Assembly (NCBI GenBank): GCA_902363555.1
Contig: CABJAM010000002.1
Coordinates: 124,001-188,000, forward strand
DNA length: 64,000 bases
Direction: 5' to 3'
Source: Lachnospiraceae bacterium
GTDB taxonomy: Bacteria > Bacillota > Clostridia > Lachnospirales > Lachnospiraceae
The position numbers and the translations under genes are program-made. Positions 8,828-17,012 of the stretch are shown here, piece by piece. Position 1 is the stretch's first letter, and every line of letters starts with the position of its first letter. The notes under the pieces were generated by a model that saw only the letters and a list, made by a program, of their open reading frames with translations, did not search any database and was not told where the DNA came from.

Positions 8828-8856
8828 GTAGCAGTCCGGCCCAACGGAACTGTTAC
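8828..8856. repeat. Imperfect GTAACAGTTC palindrome
   Basis: GTAGCAGTCCG pairs imperfectly with CGGAACTGTTAC. This is one of at least eight intergenic copies in the window with the same outer sequence, but a less perfect one. Confidence 0.5.
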
Positions 8857-8955
8857 ATAAAATATTCACATGGCGTTTTCAGAGCCGTCGTTTTCGACAC
8901 CACTCTGACAGTAAATGATTATTTGCAACCATGGCATAAAAGGTGACCCCTATCC

Positions 8956-8986
8956 AGCCGGTTTTATTATAAAACCGGCTTTTTTG
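8956..8986 (+). terminator. Intrinsic terminator
   Basis: AGCCGGTTTT pairs with AAAACCGGCT around a four- to five-base loop and is followed by TTTTTT. It probably ends transcription from the RpiR-family gene. The 83-bp repeat array starts directly after the T-tract. Confidence 0.8.
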
Positions 8987-9180
8987 CGCGAAGCAATGAG
9001 CCAAACCGGGGCGCTTGCGCACCAGTTTGGCGACTGCCGCGACCTGGCGCAGCGCAGCGAAGCCAGGTGCACGAAGCAACGAGCGACAAAGGGCCGCTGG
9101 CTCACCTTTTTAGCGACTGCCGCGATCCGACGTAGCGCAGCGAAGCCGGATGTGCGAAGCGATGAGCCGAACAGGGCCGC
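8986..9180 (+). repeat. 83-bp tandem repeat array (two units plus a third start)
   Basis: GAAGCAATGAGC-type modules start at 8990, 9073 and 9156, and GCGACTGCCGCGA occurs at 9030 and 9113, both with an exact 83-bp period. Between the constant modules lie hairpins whose arms vary from unit to unit (CCTGGC/GCCAGG and TCCGA/CCGGA around a constant GCGCAGCGAAG). A related array occurs at 24421 in the opposite orientation. The array fills the gap before the MATE gene; an open frame through it is not credible as coding. Confidence 0.8.
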
Positions 9181-9212
9181 TGGAACTCATGTTAATAAGG
9201 AGGATGTGTGTT

Positions 9213-10574
9213 ATGTCAACCGTAACAAAACAAAAGAAAGCTTTAAATATGCTGACGGATTCCCCGGGAAAGGCGCTGCTGTTTTTCGCCTTCCCAATCA
9301 TTTTAGGCAATCTGTTCCAGCAGCTCTACAACATGGTGGATGGTATCGTCGTCAGCCGATTTGTGGGTGAAAATGCCCTGGCCGCTGTGGGCAATACCAA
9401 TTCCCTGACCAATGTATTTATCGCCGTAGCCATCGGCGGCGGCATCGGAAGCTCCGTGGTCATTTCCCAATACCTGGGCGCCGGTCAGTACGACAATATG
9501 AAAAAAGCCATCACCACAACACTGATCAACTTTCTCGTATTGTCCATCATCATGGCCGCCGGCGGACTGATCTTCTGTGACCAGATTTTAAATGCCCTGA
9601 ACACGCCGGCCAATGTGTTTGCCGACGCGAAAACCTACCTGAGTATTTACTTCTGGGGGCTGCCGTTTTTATTTCTGTACAACGCCCAGTCCGCGATTTT
9701 CAATGCCCTTGGGGATTCCAAAACACCCTTGAAGCTGTTGATCTTTTCCTCCATCTTCAATGTGGTGCTGGACCTGATCCTGGTGGCCGTATTTCATATG
9801 GCCGTCGCCGGCGTGGCCATTGCCACACTGATCGCCCAGGGAATTTCCGCCGTTGTTTCATTTATCCTGCTCATACGGCGGCTGAAAGGCTACAGTACAA
9901 GCCCAAACCTGCCGCTGTACGAAAAGCAGCTTTCCCTGAGGATCATCAAAATCGCGATCCCGTCCATCATCCAGCAGACCATCGTCAATCTGGGTATGCT
10001 GCTTGTCCAGTCGGTGGTCAATGTCTTCGGCTCGGAGGTCATGGCCGGATATGCGGCCGGCAGCCGTTTCGAGGCCATCTGTATCGTGCCCATGCTGGGC
10101 ATCGGTAACGCCGTTTCTACGTTTACCGCCCAAAATATCGGTGCCGGAAACATCGAGCGGGTGAAAAAAGGGTATCACTCCAGCTATAAGCTGGTCATCA
10201 GCGTTGCCGTTGTCCTCTGTCTGGCACTGGAGCTTTTTGGCAATGGCCTGATTACCATTTTCCTGGATGCCAATGCCAGCGCTGCGGCATTTACCACAGG
10301 TCTTTCATACCTGAAGTTTATCGGCTTCTTCTTCGTATTTATCGGACTCAAGGCTTGTGTGGACGGCGTCCTGCGCGGTGCCGGCGACACCATCGTCTTC
10401 ACCTGCGCCAATCTGGTCAATCTGGCCATCCGCGTATGGTTTGCCCACACCTTTGCACCGATCTTGGGAATCGCAGCCGTATGGTATGCCGTGCCCATCG
10501 GCTGGCTGTCCAATTACCTCATTTCCTTCATATGGTATCTCACCGGGAAATGGTGCAAATACCGGGCTATCTGA
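9213..10574 (+). CDS. MATE-family efflux transporter
   Basis: The protein (453 residues) has about twelve membrane segments in two similar halves, each starting like FFAFPIILGNLFQQLYNMVD and IIKIAIPSIIQQTIVNLGML, the duplicated MATE core. Members export drugs, metabolites or cationic compounds using sodium or proton gradients. The start ATG 9213 lies nine bases after AAGGAGG; longer frames run back into the repeat array and lack a site. No regulator of its own is adjacent apart from the upstream RpiR gene. Confidence 0.92.
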   Translation: MSTVTKQKKALNMLTDSPGKALLFFAFPIILGNLFQQLYNMVDGIVVSRFVGENALAAVGNTNSLTNVFIAVAIGGGIGSSVVISQYLGAGQYDNMKKAITTTLINFLVLSIIMAAGGLIFCDQILNALNTPANVFADAKTYLSIYFWGLPFLFLYNAQSAIFNALGDSKTPLKLLIFSSIFNVVLDLILVAVFHMAVAGVAIATLIAQGISAVVSFILLIRRLKGYSTSPNLPLYEKQLSLRIIKIAIPSIIQQTIVNLGMLLVQSVVNVFGSEVMAGYAAGSRFEAICIVPMLGIGNAVSTFTAQNIGAGNIERVKKGYHSSYKLVISVAVVLCLALELFGNGLITIFLDANASAAAFTTGLSYLKFIGFFFVFIGLKACVDGVLRGAGDTIVFTCANLVNLAIRVWFAHTFAPILGIAAVWYAVPIGWLSNYLISFIWYLTGKWCKYRAI

Positions 10575-10585
10575 CCACGCGTTAT

Positions 10586-10825
10586 CTAATGATGATAATT
10601 TTTCATCTGCTGCTCATAAGCATCCACCGTCTCCCGAAACCGGAGCATCTCCTTTTGCTCCGGTTTGGGAGCGCCCTCCGGGGCGGATTCCATATTCTCC
10701 ACAAAATCAGCTATTTTCTTTAAGGCGGCTCTTGCCAGATCCTTATAATTATTTTCCAGATTCATTTTAAGCTCCGCTTCCAAAGCATCAAATTGTCTGC
10801 GGTAAACGCTCTTTTTTCCAAACAT
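10586..10825 (-). CDS. Small charged helical protein, unknown
   Basis: This 79-residue product begins MFGKKSVYRRQFDALEAEL and is rich in Glu, Lys and Ala, suggesting one or two amphipathic helices or a short coiled coil. The start at 10825 is chosen because AGGAG lies nine bases upstream. I do not recognise the family. It converges with the MATE gene, eleven bases away. The good ribosome site and ordinary composition argue it is real. Confidence 0.55.
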   Translation of the reverse strand: MFGKKSVYRRQFDALEAELKMNLENNYKDLARAALKKIADFVENMESAPEGAPKPEQKEMLRFRETVDAYEQQMKNYHH

Positions 10826-10852
10826 GGCTGTCATCTCCTGCTGCAATCATGG

Positions 10853-10881
10853 GTAACCGTCCGCCCTATCTGAACTGTTAC
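10853..10881. repeat. GTAACAGTTC-family palindrome
   Basis: GTAACCGT and TCTGAACTGTTAC face each other across a short centre, upstream of the small minus-strand gene. The right arm matches the family consensus exactly. Confidence 0.55.
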
Positions 10882-10928
10882 AATCATCAAGATAGCAGCA
10901 GCTCCGAAGGCGACCTGTTCCAATGGAT

Positions 10929-12854
10929 TTACTCCCTCACCGACATTTCAATAAAGCTTTCTTTTCCGGTAAATATCGTATTATGGGCAGGCCTCGTCTG
11001 AGTCTGCTGCGACCAAAGCTGATCCACATTTCCGTGGGGCAGATACGCCGGATAATTTGACGATGCGATATCCAGTCGGAGCTGCCAGCCGGCTTTCAAA
11101 TGCCAGGCGCAGGGCCACATGCGTAAATGAACCCATTTTGTATCCGGATTGCGCTCAAAGGAGGTGCCAAGCAGACCGGCCCGGGTAATATTGTCATTTT
11201 TCAGGACGACGCCCCGGCTCATAAGTGAAGCGCTCTCCCGCACATTCCAGGCCCCGTCCGAATTGACCACATCCAGCCGGGCGATAAAGACGGTTTCTTC
11301 ACAATCCGACGTCACTTCCAAAAAGATATCCACATATCCGGCCAGTTCAATGTCCTCCTTCAGTGGATCACTGATAAAATTCAGCACGCTTTTCTTTTTA
11401 AAAGGCTTGGCCTGCCGGGCAATCCCCCCGGGCATGAAATTGTTATAGTATTCCCCGCCCCGGAAGCTGTCAGGCTTTTCGGGCGTATAATCATAAGCCA
11501 ATGCCCTGGATTTGGGCGACTTGTCCACAAGGGCATTTTCATCCAGATAATAACGCAACCGCTTTATGCCGCTGTAAGGCTTACATCCATCGGGCATTTT
11601 TATGTAATTAAACGTATCCGCGCATTTCCATGTACCGCTGCCGCAAACATAGTAACGCACCTTTCCCGGCTCGCAAAGGACCGGCGCATTTCCAAAACGC
11701 ACATGATTCAGCCAGTCGAGAAATCCAAGGGAGCCGTCCACGCCAAGAATTTCCCCATCCGGCAATGGAAATTCGCAGCCCTCCTGCACAACGCAGTCAT
11801 GGACCCACGGACCGATGATCATAGCCGATTTCTCCCGGGTCCTGCGGGGCATTTGATCCCACATGCGGAGTAATCCAGGGCAGAACGGGTCATACCAGCC
11901 GTCAATGAGCAGCACCGGTATTTCCATTTTTTCGGGAAGTGCACACATATTTGCCCAATGGCTGTGGCTCCAGAAGTTCGAGCTGGACTTTGGATTGAGC
12001 ACCATTTGCTGATGCCACGGGTATTCCTTCCCCATAACCGTGTCCACGGCCCGGTCAAAGGGGCGGATGGCCAGCGCCTCCATGTACTTTTCAGCAAATT
12101 TCTCATCATCCATAAAATCATATTCCATATTGATGACCCACGGTGTGATCATATCCAGATGCCAGACGCCGTTTTCATACAGCGCCCGCCGAAAATCCGG
12201 GGTAAACACCCGAAGCACCGCGCCCCTGACGTCCGCCATGATCTCATCCAGCATCGTCATATGGACAAAGGCGGTATAGCTGCTGCCCACCAGATAGAGC
12301 TCGCCATTATACCAGTCCTGCTTCTGTATCCAGCGCACCGTATCAATACCGTCGCTGCGCTCATTATCCCAGGCCTCAAAGATGCCGCCGCTCTTACCCT
12401 TGCCCCGGACCTCCTGGTACACCACAGCGTAGCCGTACAGATTGTAAAAGCGGTACAGGCTGCCATCAGCCAGCGCCACATAAGGATTTCTTATAAGTAC
12501 CGCAGGGTACTTTTCCATGGGTGCGCAGGCAGCGTCAGTTACCGCGTCACCCCCTGCGCTTTCCATACCTTCATGCTGCATGCAGGCAGCCGCACCTGGC
12601 GCTGAGCAGCCCGCTCCCGCCGACTCACCGGCACACTCCTGCTGCGCGCCGCCATGCGCCTGCCGCGCATCGATTGCGGCCACTGCCCCCGGGAACATCA
12701 CCCGGGTATTCAGCTCCACGCCATCCGTCATTGGCACCATTTCGTAAACTTCCGGCCCCACCGCATGGGTCGGTTCCCCAAACCTTTTTGTCACCGCATC
12801 ATCGCCAAACTGATCCATTATCTCCCGGCTCAGCTTCTCAAAATCCTTCTTCAT
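10929..12854 (-). CDS. CocE/NonD-family alpha/beta hydrolase (X-Pro peptidase S15-like)
   Basis: This 641-residue enzyme has the S15/CocE layout. It has an alpha/beta hydrolase core with nucleophile Ser in LVGSSYTAF (about 192), an acid in LIDGWYDPFCPG and a histidine in IIGPWVHD, then a C-terminal jelly-roll domain (ELAGYVDIFLEVTSD). Family members cleave esters or acyl groups; the substrate is unknown. Residues about 56-113 are an unusual Ala/Gly/Cys-rich low-complexity insert where relatives pass directly from the first strand to YPAVLIRNPY. The gene starts 24 bases after the dehydrogenase gene and probably ends that operon. The ribosome site (GGATGGTG) is weak. Confidence 0.85.
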   Translation of the reverse strand: MKKDFEKLSREIMDQFGDDAVTKRFGEPTHAVGPEVYEMVPMTDGVELNTRVMFPGAVAAIDARQAHGGAQQECAGESAGAGCSAPGAAACMQHEGMESAGGDAVTDAACAPMEKYPAVLIRNPYVALADGSLYRFYNLYGYAVVYQEVRGKGKSGGIFEAWDNERSDGIDTVRWIQKQDWYNGELYLVGSSYTAFVHMTMLDEIMADVRGAVLRVFTPDFRRALYENGVWHLDMITPWVINMEYDFMDDEKFAEKYMEALAIRPFDRAVDTVMGKEYPWHQQMVLNPKSSSNFWSHSHWANMCALPEKMEIPVLLIDGWYDPFCPGLLRMWDQMPRRTREKSAMIIGPWVHDCVVQEGCEFPLPDGEILGVDGSLGFLDWLNHVRFGNAPVLCEPGKVRYYVCGSGTWKCADTFNYIKMPDGCKPYSGIKRLRYYLDENALVDKSPKSRALAYDYTPEKPDSFRGGEYYNNFMPGGIARQAKPFKKKSVLNFISDPLKEDIELAGYVDIFLEVTSDCEETVFIARLDVVNSDGAWNVRESASLMSRGVVLKNDNITRAGLLGTSFERNPDTKWVHLRMWPCAWHLKAGWQLRLDIASSNYPAYLPHGNVDQLWSQQTQTRPAHNTIFTGKESFIEMSVRE

Positions 12855-12878
12855 CGTTCACCATCCGTTCCTAAACTG

Positions 12879-14300
12879 TCACTCTTCCACATCCAGGCCA
12901 ACCACCTTGCCCGGATTTAATATATTTTTGGCATCAAAGGCTTTTTTGACAGCTTTAAATAATCCGTAGGTCACCTCGCCTACGGACTCCCGCAGAGCTT
13001 TTATCTTCGTATGTCCGATCCCGTGCTCGCCGGACACCTGGCCGTCAAATTCCTTAGCTTTATTATACAGGTCATGGAGAACTTTTTCCAGCCCTTCTTC
13101 CCAGAGATCTTCCGGCAGGTCATCCCGGCAGATCTGCACATGAATGTTGCCGTCACCGGCATGTCCAAGCGTCGTGATCCGGATATGATATTGACTGCTG
13201 ACCGCCTTGGCATACTTGACAAACTCAGCGATCCGGTTCCTCGGAACAACCACATCACACTCCTCGCTCTGGGTTGTGGAGCATTTGATTGCCTCCAGAC
13301 AGGCGCCCCGCACATTCCACACAGCGGCCTTGCGTTCATCGGTATTGCAAAGGAACACGTCCATGGCCCCCGACTGCATACAAATATCCGCGGCCTCGTC
13401 GCAGTCCGCCTCCACCTCAGCCCTGGAATTTCCGTCAAACATGAGGATCAGATAGGAATCCGACGTTTTATCCGGAAATGATTTTCCAAGATAGACTTCC
13501 GCAGCGCCGATAACATCCCTCTGGATAAATTCCACAGCCGTGGGATTTAAACGTGACTGTAAAAACTTTGGAACCGTGTCAATGCATGCCTCCAGTGTGG
13601 GAAATGGCACTACAAGGCTATATGAATATTTGGGCAGCGGCAGCAGCTTGAGCGTAAATTTTGTAGCAACACATAAAGTGCCCTCAGAGCCAATGATCAG
13701 ATCTTTAAGGTCATAGCCGGACGTATTTTTCACTACGTTACTGCTGAACTTCACCAGCTCCCCATCCGGCAGCACGCCCTCGATGGCCCGCACATAATCC
13801 CGGGTCGTTCCATAGCGCACAGCGCGCATACCGCCGGCATTGCAGAGGACATTTCCGCCGATGCTGGCCGTCTTTTCGCCAGGATCGGGCGGATATAAAA
13901 GCCCCCGTTCCACCGCGGCAGCCGCCAGCTCCATGAGCAGCACGCCCGGCTCACATTCCACCACCATCGTGTCCATATCCCATTTTAATATACGGTTCAT
14001 TTTTGCCAATGACAGTACAATGCCGCCGTATTTTGCCACGGCTCCGCCGGAAAGCCCTGTGCCCGCGCCCCGGGGTATGACCGGAATATTTTTCTCATAG
14101 CAGTAGCGCATCACATCGGAAACTTCCTGAGTGCTCAACGCCTCAATCACAAGCTCCGGCATATAGGTGCCCAGCTCCGGCATTTCATCATGGGTATACT
14201 CCTCCCGGATATCCTCTCCCCCATAAATCCGTTCACTGTCGATCACGCTCTGAAAATAGGCAATATCGTCACAATCGACCTTTTTATATGGATAAGACAT
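12879..14300 (-). CDS. lctD: FAD-linked lactate/2-hydroxyacid dehydrogenase (LctD/GlcD-like)
   Basis: The 473-residue protein belongs to the FAD-binding oxidoreductases that include glycolate oxidase GlcD and D-lactate dehydrogenases. PVIPRGAGTGLSGGAV (about 75-90) is the FAD-binding loop, and TLGHAGDGNIHVQ and SGEHGIGHTK are the C-terminal cap motifs. It follows genes for EtfA and EtfB with a three-base gap. In Acetobacterium this set forms the electron-bifurcating lactate dehydrogenase/Etf complex, which oxidises lactate with NAD while using reduced ferredoxin. Lactate as substrate is inferred; another 2-hydroxyacid is possible because no lactate permease is nearby. Confidence 0.82.
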   Translation of the reverse strand: MSYPYKKVDCDDIAYFQSVIDSERIYGGEDIREEYTHDEMPELGTYMPELVIEALSTQEVSDVMRYCYEKNIPVIPRGAGTGLSGGAVAKYGGIVLSLAKMNRILKWDMDTMVVECEPGVLLMELAAAAVERGLLYPPDPGEKTASIGGNVLCNAGGMRAVRYGTTRDYVRAIEGVLPDGELVKFSSNVVKNTSGYDLKDLIIGSEGTLCVATKFTLKLLPLPKYSYSLVVPFPTLEACIDTVPKFLQSRLNPTAVEFIQRDVIGAAEVYLGKSFPDKTSDSYLILMFDGNSRAEVEADCDEAADICMQSGAMDVFLCNTDERKAAVWNVRGACLEAIKCSTTQSEECDVVVPRNRIAEFVKYAKAVSSQYHIRITTLGHAGDGNIHVQICRDDLPEDLWEEGLEKVLHDLYNKAKEFDGQVSGEHGIGHTKIKALRESVGEVTYGLFKAVKKAFDAKNILNPGKVVGLDVEE

Positions 14301-14303
14301 TCA

Positions 14304-15500
14304 TCATCCCTCGCTTTCTTTGGCTTCCAGCATTTTAAGGAGCCCCGGAATTATATTATATAAATCGTCCACAATGCAGTAATTGGCAATCTTAAATATG
14401 GGGGCCTCCCGGTCCGTATTAATGGCCACAATACACTCGGCCCCGTTCATGCCGGCTGTAAACTGAATAGCTCCGGACACGCCACAGGTGACGATCAGCT
14501 TTGGCTTTACCGTACGGCCGGACAGACCGATCTGCTTAGTATAATGGGTCCAGCCGCTTTCCACCAATGGCCGTGTGCTGGCCAACTGGCCCCCGAGCGC
14601 TTTTGCCAGACGCTCCAGCATTTCCAGATCTTTTTGCGCTTTCACACCTTTGCCGGCCACCACCAGCACATCCTCATCCTCGATGCCTTTATGTTTTTCA
14701 AGCACACGGGTTTCCAAAACCTGGATTCCGGAAATAAGTGCGCGCTCCGGGATTTCGCAGTGGATAACCTCTCCGGACGGATCGTCCACCTTTTGCGCCC
14801 GGTCCATAACCTTATAGCGGACGGTGGCGAACTGGGGGCGGGTAGCCGGTGTAATGATCTGAGCCATAATATTACCGCCAAAGGCCGGACGGATCTGGAC
14901 CAGGTCGGTATTTTCCTTGATTTCAAGCTGGGTGCAGTCGGCCGTCAGGCCGGTCCGAAAACGCGTGGCCAGCCGCGGCGCCAGAGAACGGCCCACAGCG
15001 GTGGCACCCACCAAAACGACCGAGGGCTTTACTCTGTTTATACAATCCGCAACCGCATTGGCATAAGCATCCACCCGGAAGTGCTCCAGCGCCTTGTGGC
15101 TGTACACATACACCTTATCCACACCGTAGGCCAGAAGCTTTTTCGCAGCCGCTCCGACTCCGTCGCCGCCCACACATACAGCGTAAACCGGATGCTTTAC
15201 TTCGGCCGCCAGTTCCCGTGCCTTTCCGATTAGCTCGTAAACCACAGGGTGTATCCCCGCACCCTCCATTTCCACGTAGACCATAATGCCCGTATACTGA
15301 GATTTATCCACAGTCCTTTTCTCATCCTCCAGAAAGCTCACAGCGCCTTCCGGACATTTCTTTATACACAGCTTACACATCTTACACGCTGCGTTCACCT
15401 CAATCCGCCCATTCTCCAGGCGGAGCGCATTAAACGGGCAGCCCTCCACGCACTGTCCGCAAAGCGTACATTTCTTTTCATCAAAATATAATGCAGCCAT
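14304..15500 (-). CDS. lctC: Electron transfer flavoprotein alpha subunit with ferredoxin domain
   Basis: The first 60 residues hold two 4Fe-4S cluster motifs (CTLCGQCVEGCP and CKMCKLCIKKCP). The body is an Etf alpha subunit with the C-terminal FAD site (SGAIQFTAGM, then IVAINTDREAPIF). The ferredoxin-fused EtfA is characteristic of the LctBCD-type lactate dehydrogenase complex. I start at ATG 15500, five bases after AGGAGG, because the frame upstream has no site. It would accept electrons from ferredoxin and pass them via flavins to the dehydrogenase. The next gene starts three bases after its stop. Confidence 0.9.
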   Translation of the reverse strand: MAALYFDEKKCTLCGQCVEGCPFNALRLENGRIEVNAACKMCKLCIKKCPEGAVSFLEDEKRTVDKSQYTGIMVYVEMEGAGIHPVVYELIGKARELAAEVKHPVYAVCVGGDGVGAAAKKLLAYGVDKVYVYSHKALEHFRVDAYANAVADCINRVKPSVVLVGATAVGRSLAPRLATRFRTGLTADCTQLEIKENTDLVQIRPAFGGNIMAQIITPATRPQFATVRYKVMDRAQKVDDPSGEVIHCEIPERALISGIQVLETRVLEKHKGIEDEDVLVVAGKGVKAQKDLEMLERLAKALGGQLASTRPLVESGWTHYTKQIGLSGRTVKPKLIVTCGVSGAIQFTAGMNGAECIVAINTDREAPIFKIANYCIVDDLYNIIPGLLKMLEAKESEG

Positions 15501-15536
15501 AGCTTCCTCCTCAGGTATTTTTTGCAACCCTTCCCT

Positions 15537-16331
15537 TTAAACGTTTACATATTTTTTATCCGCCAGCATCCCGTACAGCGCCTGAATCTTTTCCGTACTG
15601 TCGCCTTCAAAATAAACATGGTCGTCGCTCACCGCCGGCGGAAAAATCCGTTCCACATTAGTCGCTGAGCCGTTCAGCCCATAATTTTTCTCATTCTTAT
15701 CCTTAAAATCATCAAAGGTCAAAATATGTACCGGCCGCTCCTTCGTAGCCATCTTCAGCTTATACGAAGGCAGCCTGGGCGTATAAATATCCTTTTCCAC
15801 CGTGATCAGACATGGAAGCTTCATCTCCGCAGTCTGTGTTATGTTAACCAAATCCTGCTCCACCACAATCTTATCCTCCGTCACCTGTGGGATACCACCC
15901 ACCCAGGCCGTATGAGGAATCTTCAAATATTCAGCAATCGCCGGCCCAACCTGAGCCGTATCCCCATCCGTCGTCTGCTTCCCGCAAACGATCAGATCAA
16001 AATCCCCAATCGCCAAAATCCCCTGAGAAATCGTATACGCGGTCGCCAGCACATCCGCGCCCGCAAACTTCCGGTCGGAAAATATGTAGGCATCATCCAC
16101 GCCCATCATATAAGCCTCTTTCATCATCTCCTCCGCCTGGCCCGGCCCCATCGTCACCGCAACCACCCGGCCGCCGACCTGCTCCCGAATCCTCACCGCC
16201 GTCTCCAGAGCATACAAATCATAAGGATTCATCTTAGCCTCCGCACCATCCCGCCGAAGCACCCCGGTAGCCTCATCAATATCCACCTTACTGCTCCCCG
16301 GCACCTGCTTAATACACACAACAATATTCAT
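15537..16331 (-). CDS. lctB: Electron transfer flavoprotein beta subunit
   Basis: The product (264 residues) begins MNIVVCIKQVPGSSKVDID, the classic EtfB start, and contains VAVTMGPGQAEEMMKEA and FDLIVCGKQTTDGDTAQVGP, which line the FAD/AMP site. It pairs with EtfA and would carry the bifurcating flavin and NAD-binding part of the complex. ATG 16331 has AGGAGG nine bases upstream; TTG 16340 is a weaker alternative. It is first in the operon EtfB-EtfA-dehydrogenase-hydrolase. The plus strand across this gene and its upstream region is strikingly poor in G. Confidence 0.9.
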   Translation of the reverse strand: MNIVVCIKQVPGSSKVDIDEATGVLRRDGAEAKMNPYDLYALETAVRIREQVGGRVVAVTMGPGQAEEMMKEAYMMGVDDAYIFSDRKFAGADVLATAYTISQGILAIGDFDLIVCGKQTTDGDTAQVGPAIAEYLKIPHTAWVGGIPQVTEDKIVVEQDLVNITQTAEMKLPCLITVEKDIYTPRLPSYKLKMATKERPVHILTFDDFKDKNEKNYGLNGSATNVERIFPPAVSDDHVYFEGDSTEKIQALYGMLADKKYVNV

Positions 16332-16480
16332 TAAAATCAACCTCCTGCCACACTCAACTCAAATCCAACTTACCAAACCCAACCCCCGCCGCATCCACAC
16401 CCCGCCTCAACAAAAACCCCACCCAAATATATCAGCAAATTCAATGCCAAAATTCCCCACCATAGCGCCCCACCCCATAT

Positions 16481-16680
16481 CGTCCGCGGACCCCAAACAG
16501 TCTGTCGCGCTGCCAATCCTACCGCCCTCACAACAAAAATGGCCCATCGCGCGCCCCTATCGTCCTCGGAGCCAAAATAGGCTGTCCCGCCCCACCAACC
16601 CTACCATCCTCGCAACAAAAATAGCCCATCGCGCCCACCCCTACCGTCCGCGGAACAAAAATAGGCTGTCGCGCTGCCCG
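16481..16680. repeat. Imperfect direct repeats of about 80-84 bp
   Basis: Units beginning CGTCCGCGGA or CGTCCTCGGA start at 16481, 16561 and 16645. Each contains a CAAAAATAGCC/CAAAAATAGGC-like core and a CATCGCG or TGTCGCG end. The third copy runs into the left arm of the giant inverted repeat. The plus strand here is C- and A-rich and almost free of G runs. I see no gene in 16332-17012. Confidence 0.7.
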
Positions 16681-17000
16681 GGGTTTTTGCTCCGGTCCTG
16701 CCGCGGCCGCCGGCACCTGGGAGGGCATCACAAAAAGCAGTGTCCGACCTGCAATTGCAGCCGCTTTAGCAGAACTTGGGGTTCAGGGAATTTGTGTTAA
16801 TCCATCAAAAAAGAAGTAGAACGGAACATCCATAAGAATACTCCCCTCTTTTTTGACGGATTGCCCTTAACAAATCCCTGAACCCCATAGTACTGCTTAA
16901 GCGGCGAAACCGCAGGTCAGACACTGCTTTTTGCGATGCCCTCCCAGGAGCCGGCAACCGCGCAGGACCGGAGCAAAAACCCCGGGCAGCGCGACAGCCC
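16664..17000. repeat. Giant inverted repeat 1 (arms about 155 bp)
   Basis: The left arm 16664-16816 and the right arm 16843-17000 are reverse complements with a minority of mismatches, around a loop of about 27 bases. Matching landmarks include GCTGTCGCGCTGCCCGGGG, TTTTTGCTCCGGTCCTG, CTGGGAGGGCATC and GGGGTTCAGGG. The tip carries CAAAAAAG and CTTTTTTG, so either strand could also form a terminator-like end. The element lies between the deglycosidase operon end and the Etf operon start. Open frames crossing it (for example 16805-17089 minus) are mirror products of the repeat, not genes. Confidence 0.85.
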
Positions 17001-17012
17001 CTCAAATTTATA

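Noticed and set aside
8915..9212. Longer N terminus for the MATE protein or a separate 151-codon gene
   Set aside because: The frames pass through the 83-bp repeats, and the AAGGAGG at 9197-9203 places the start at 9213.
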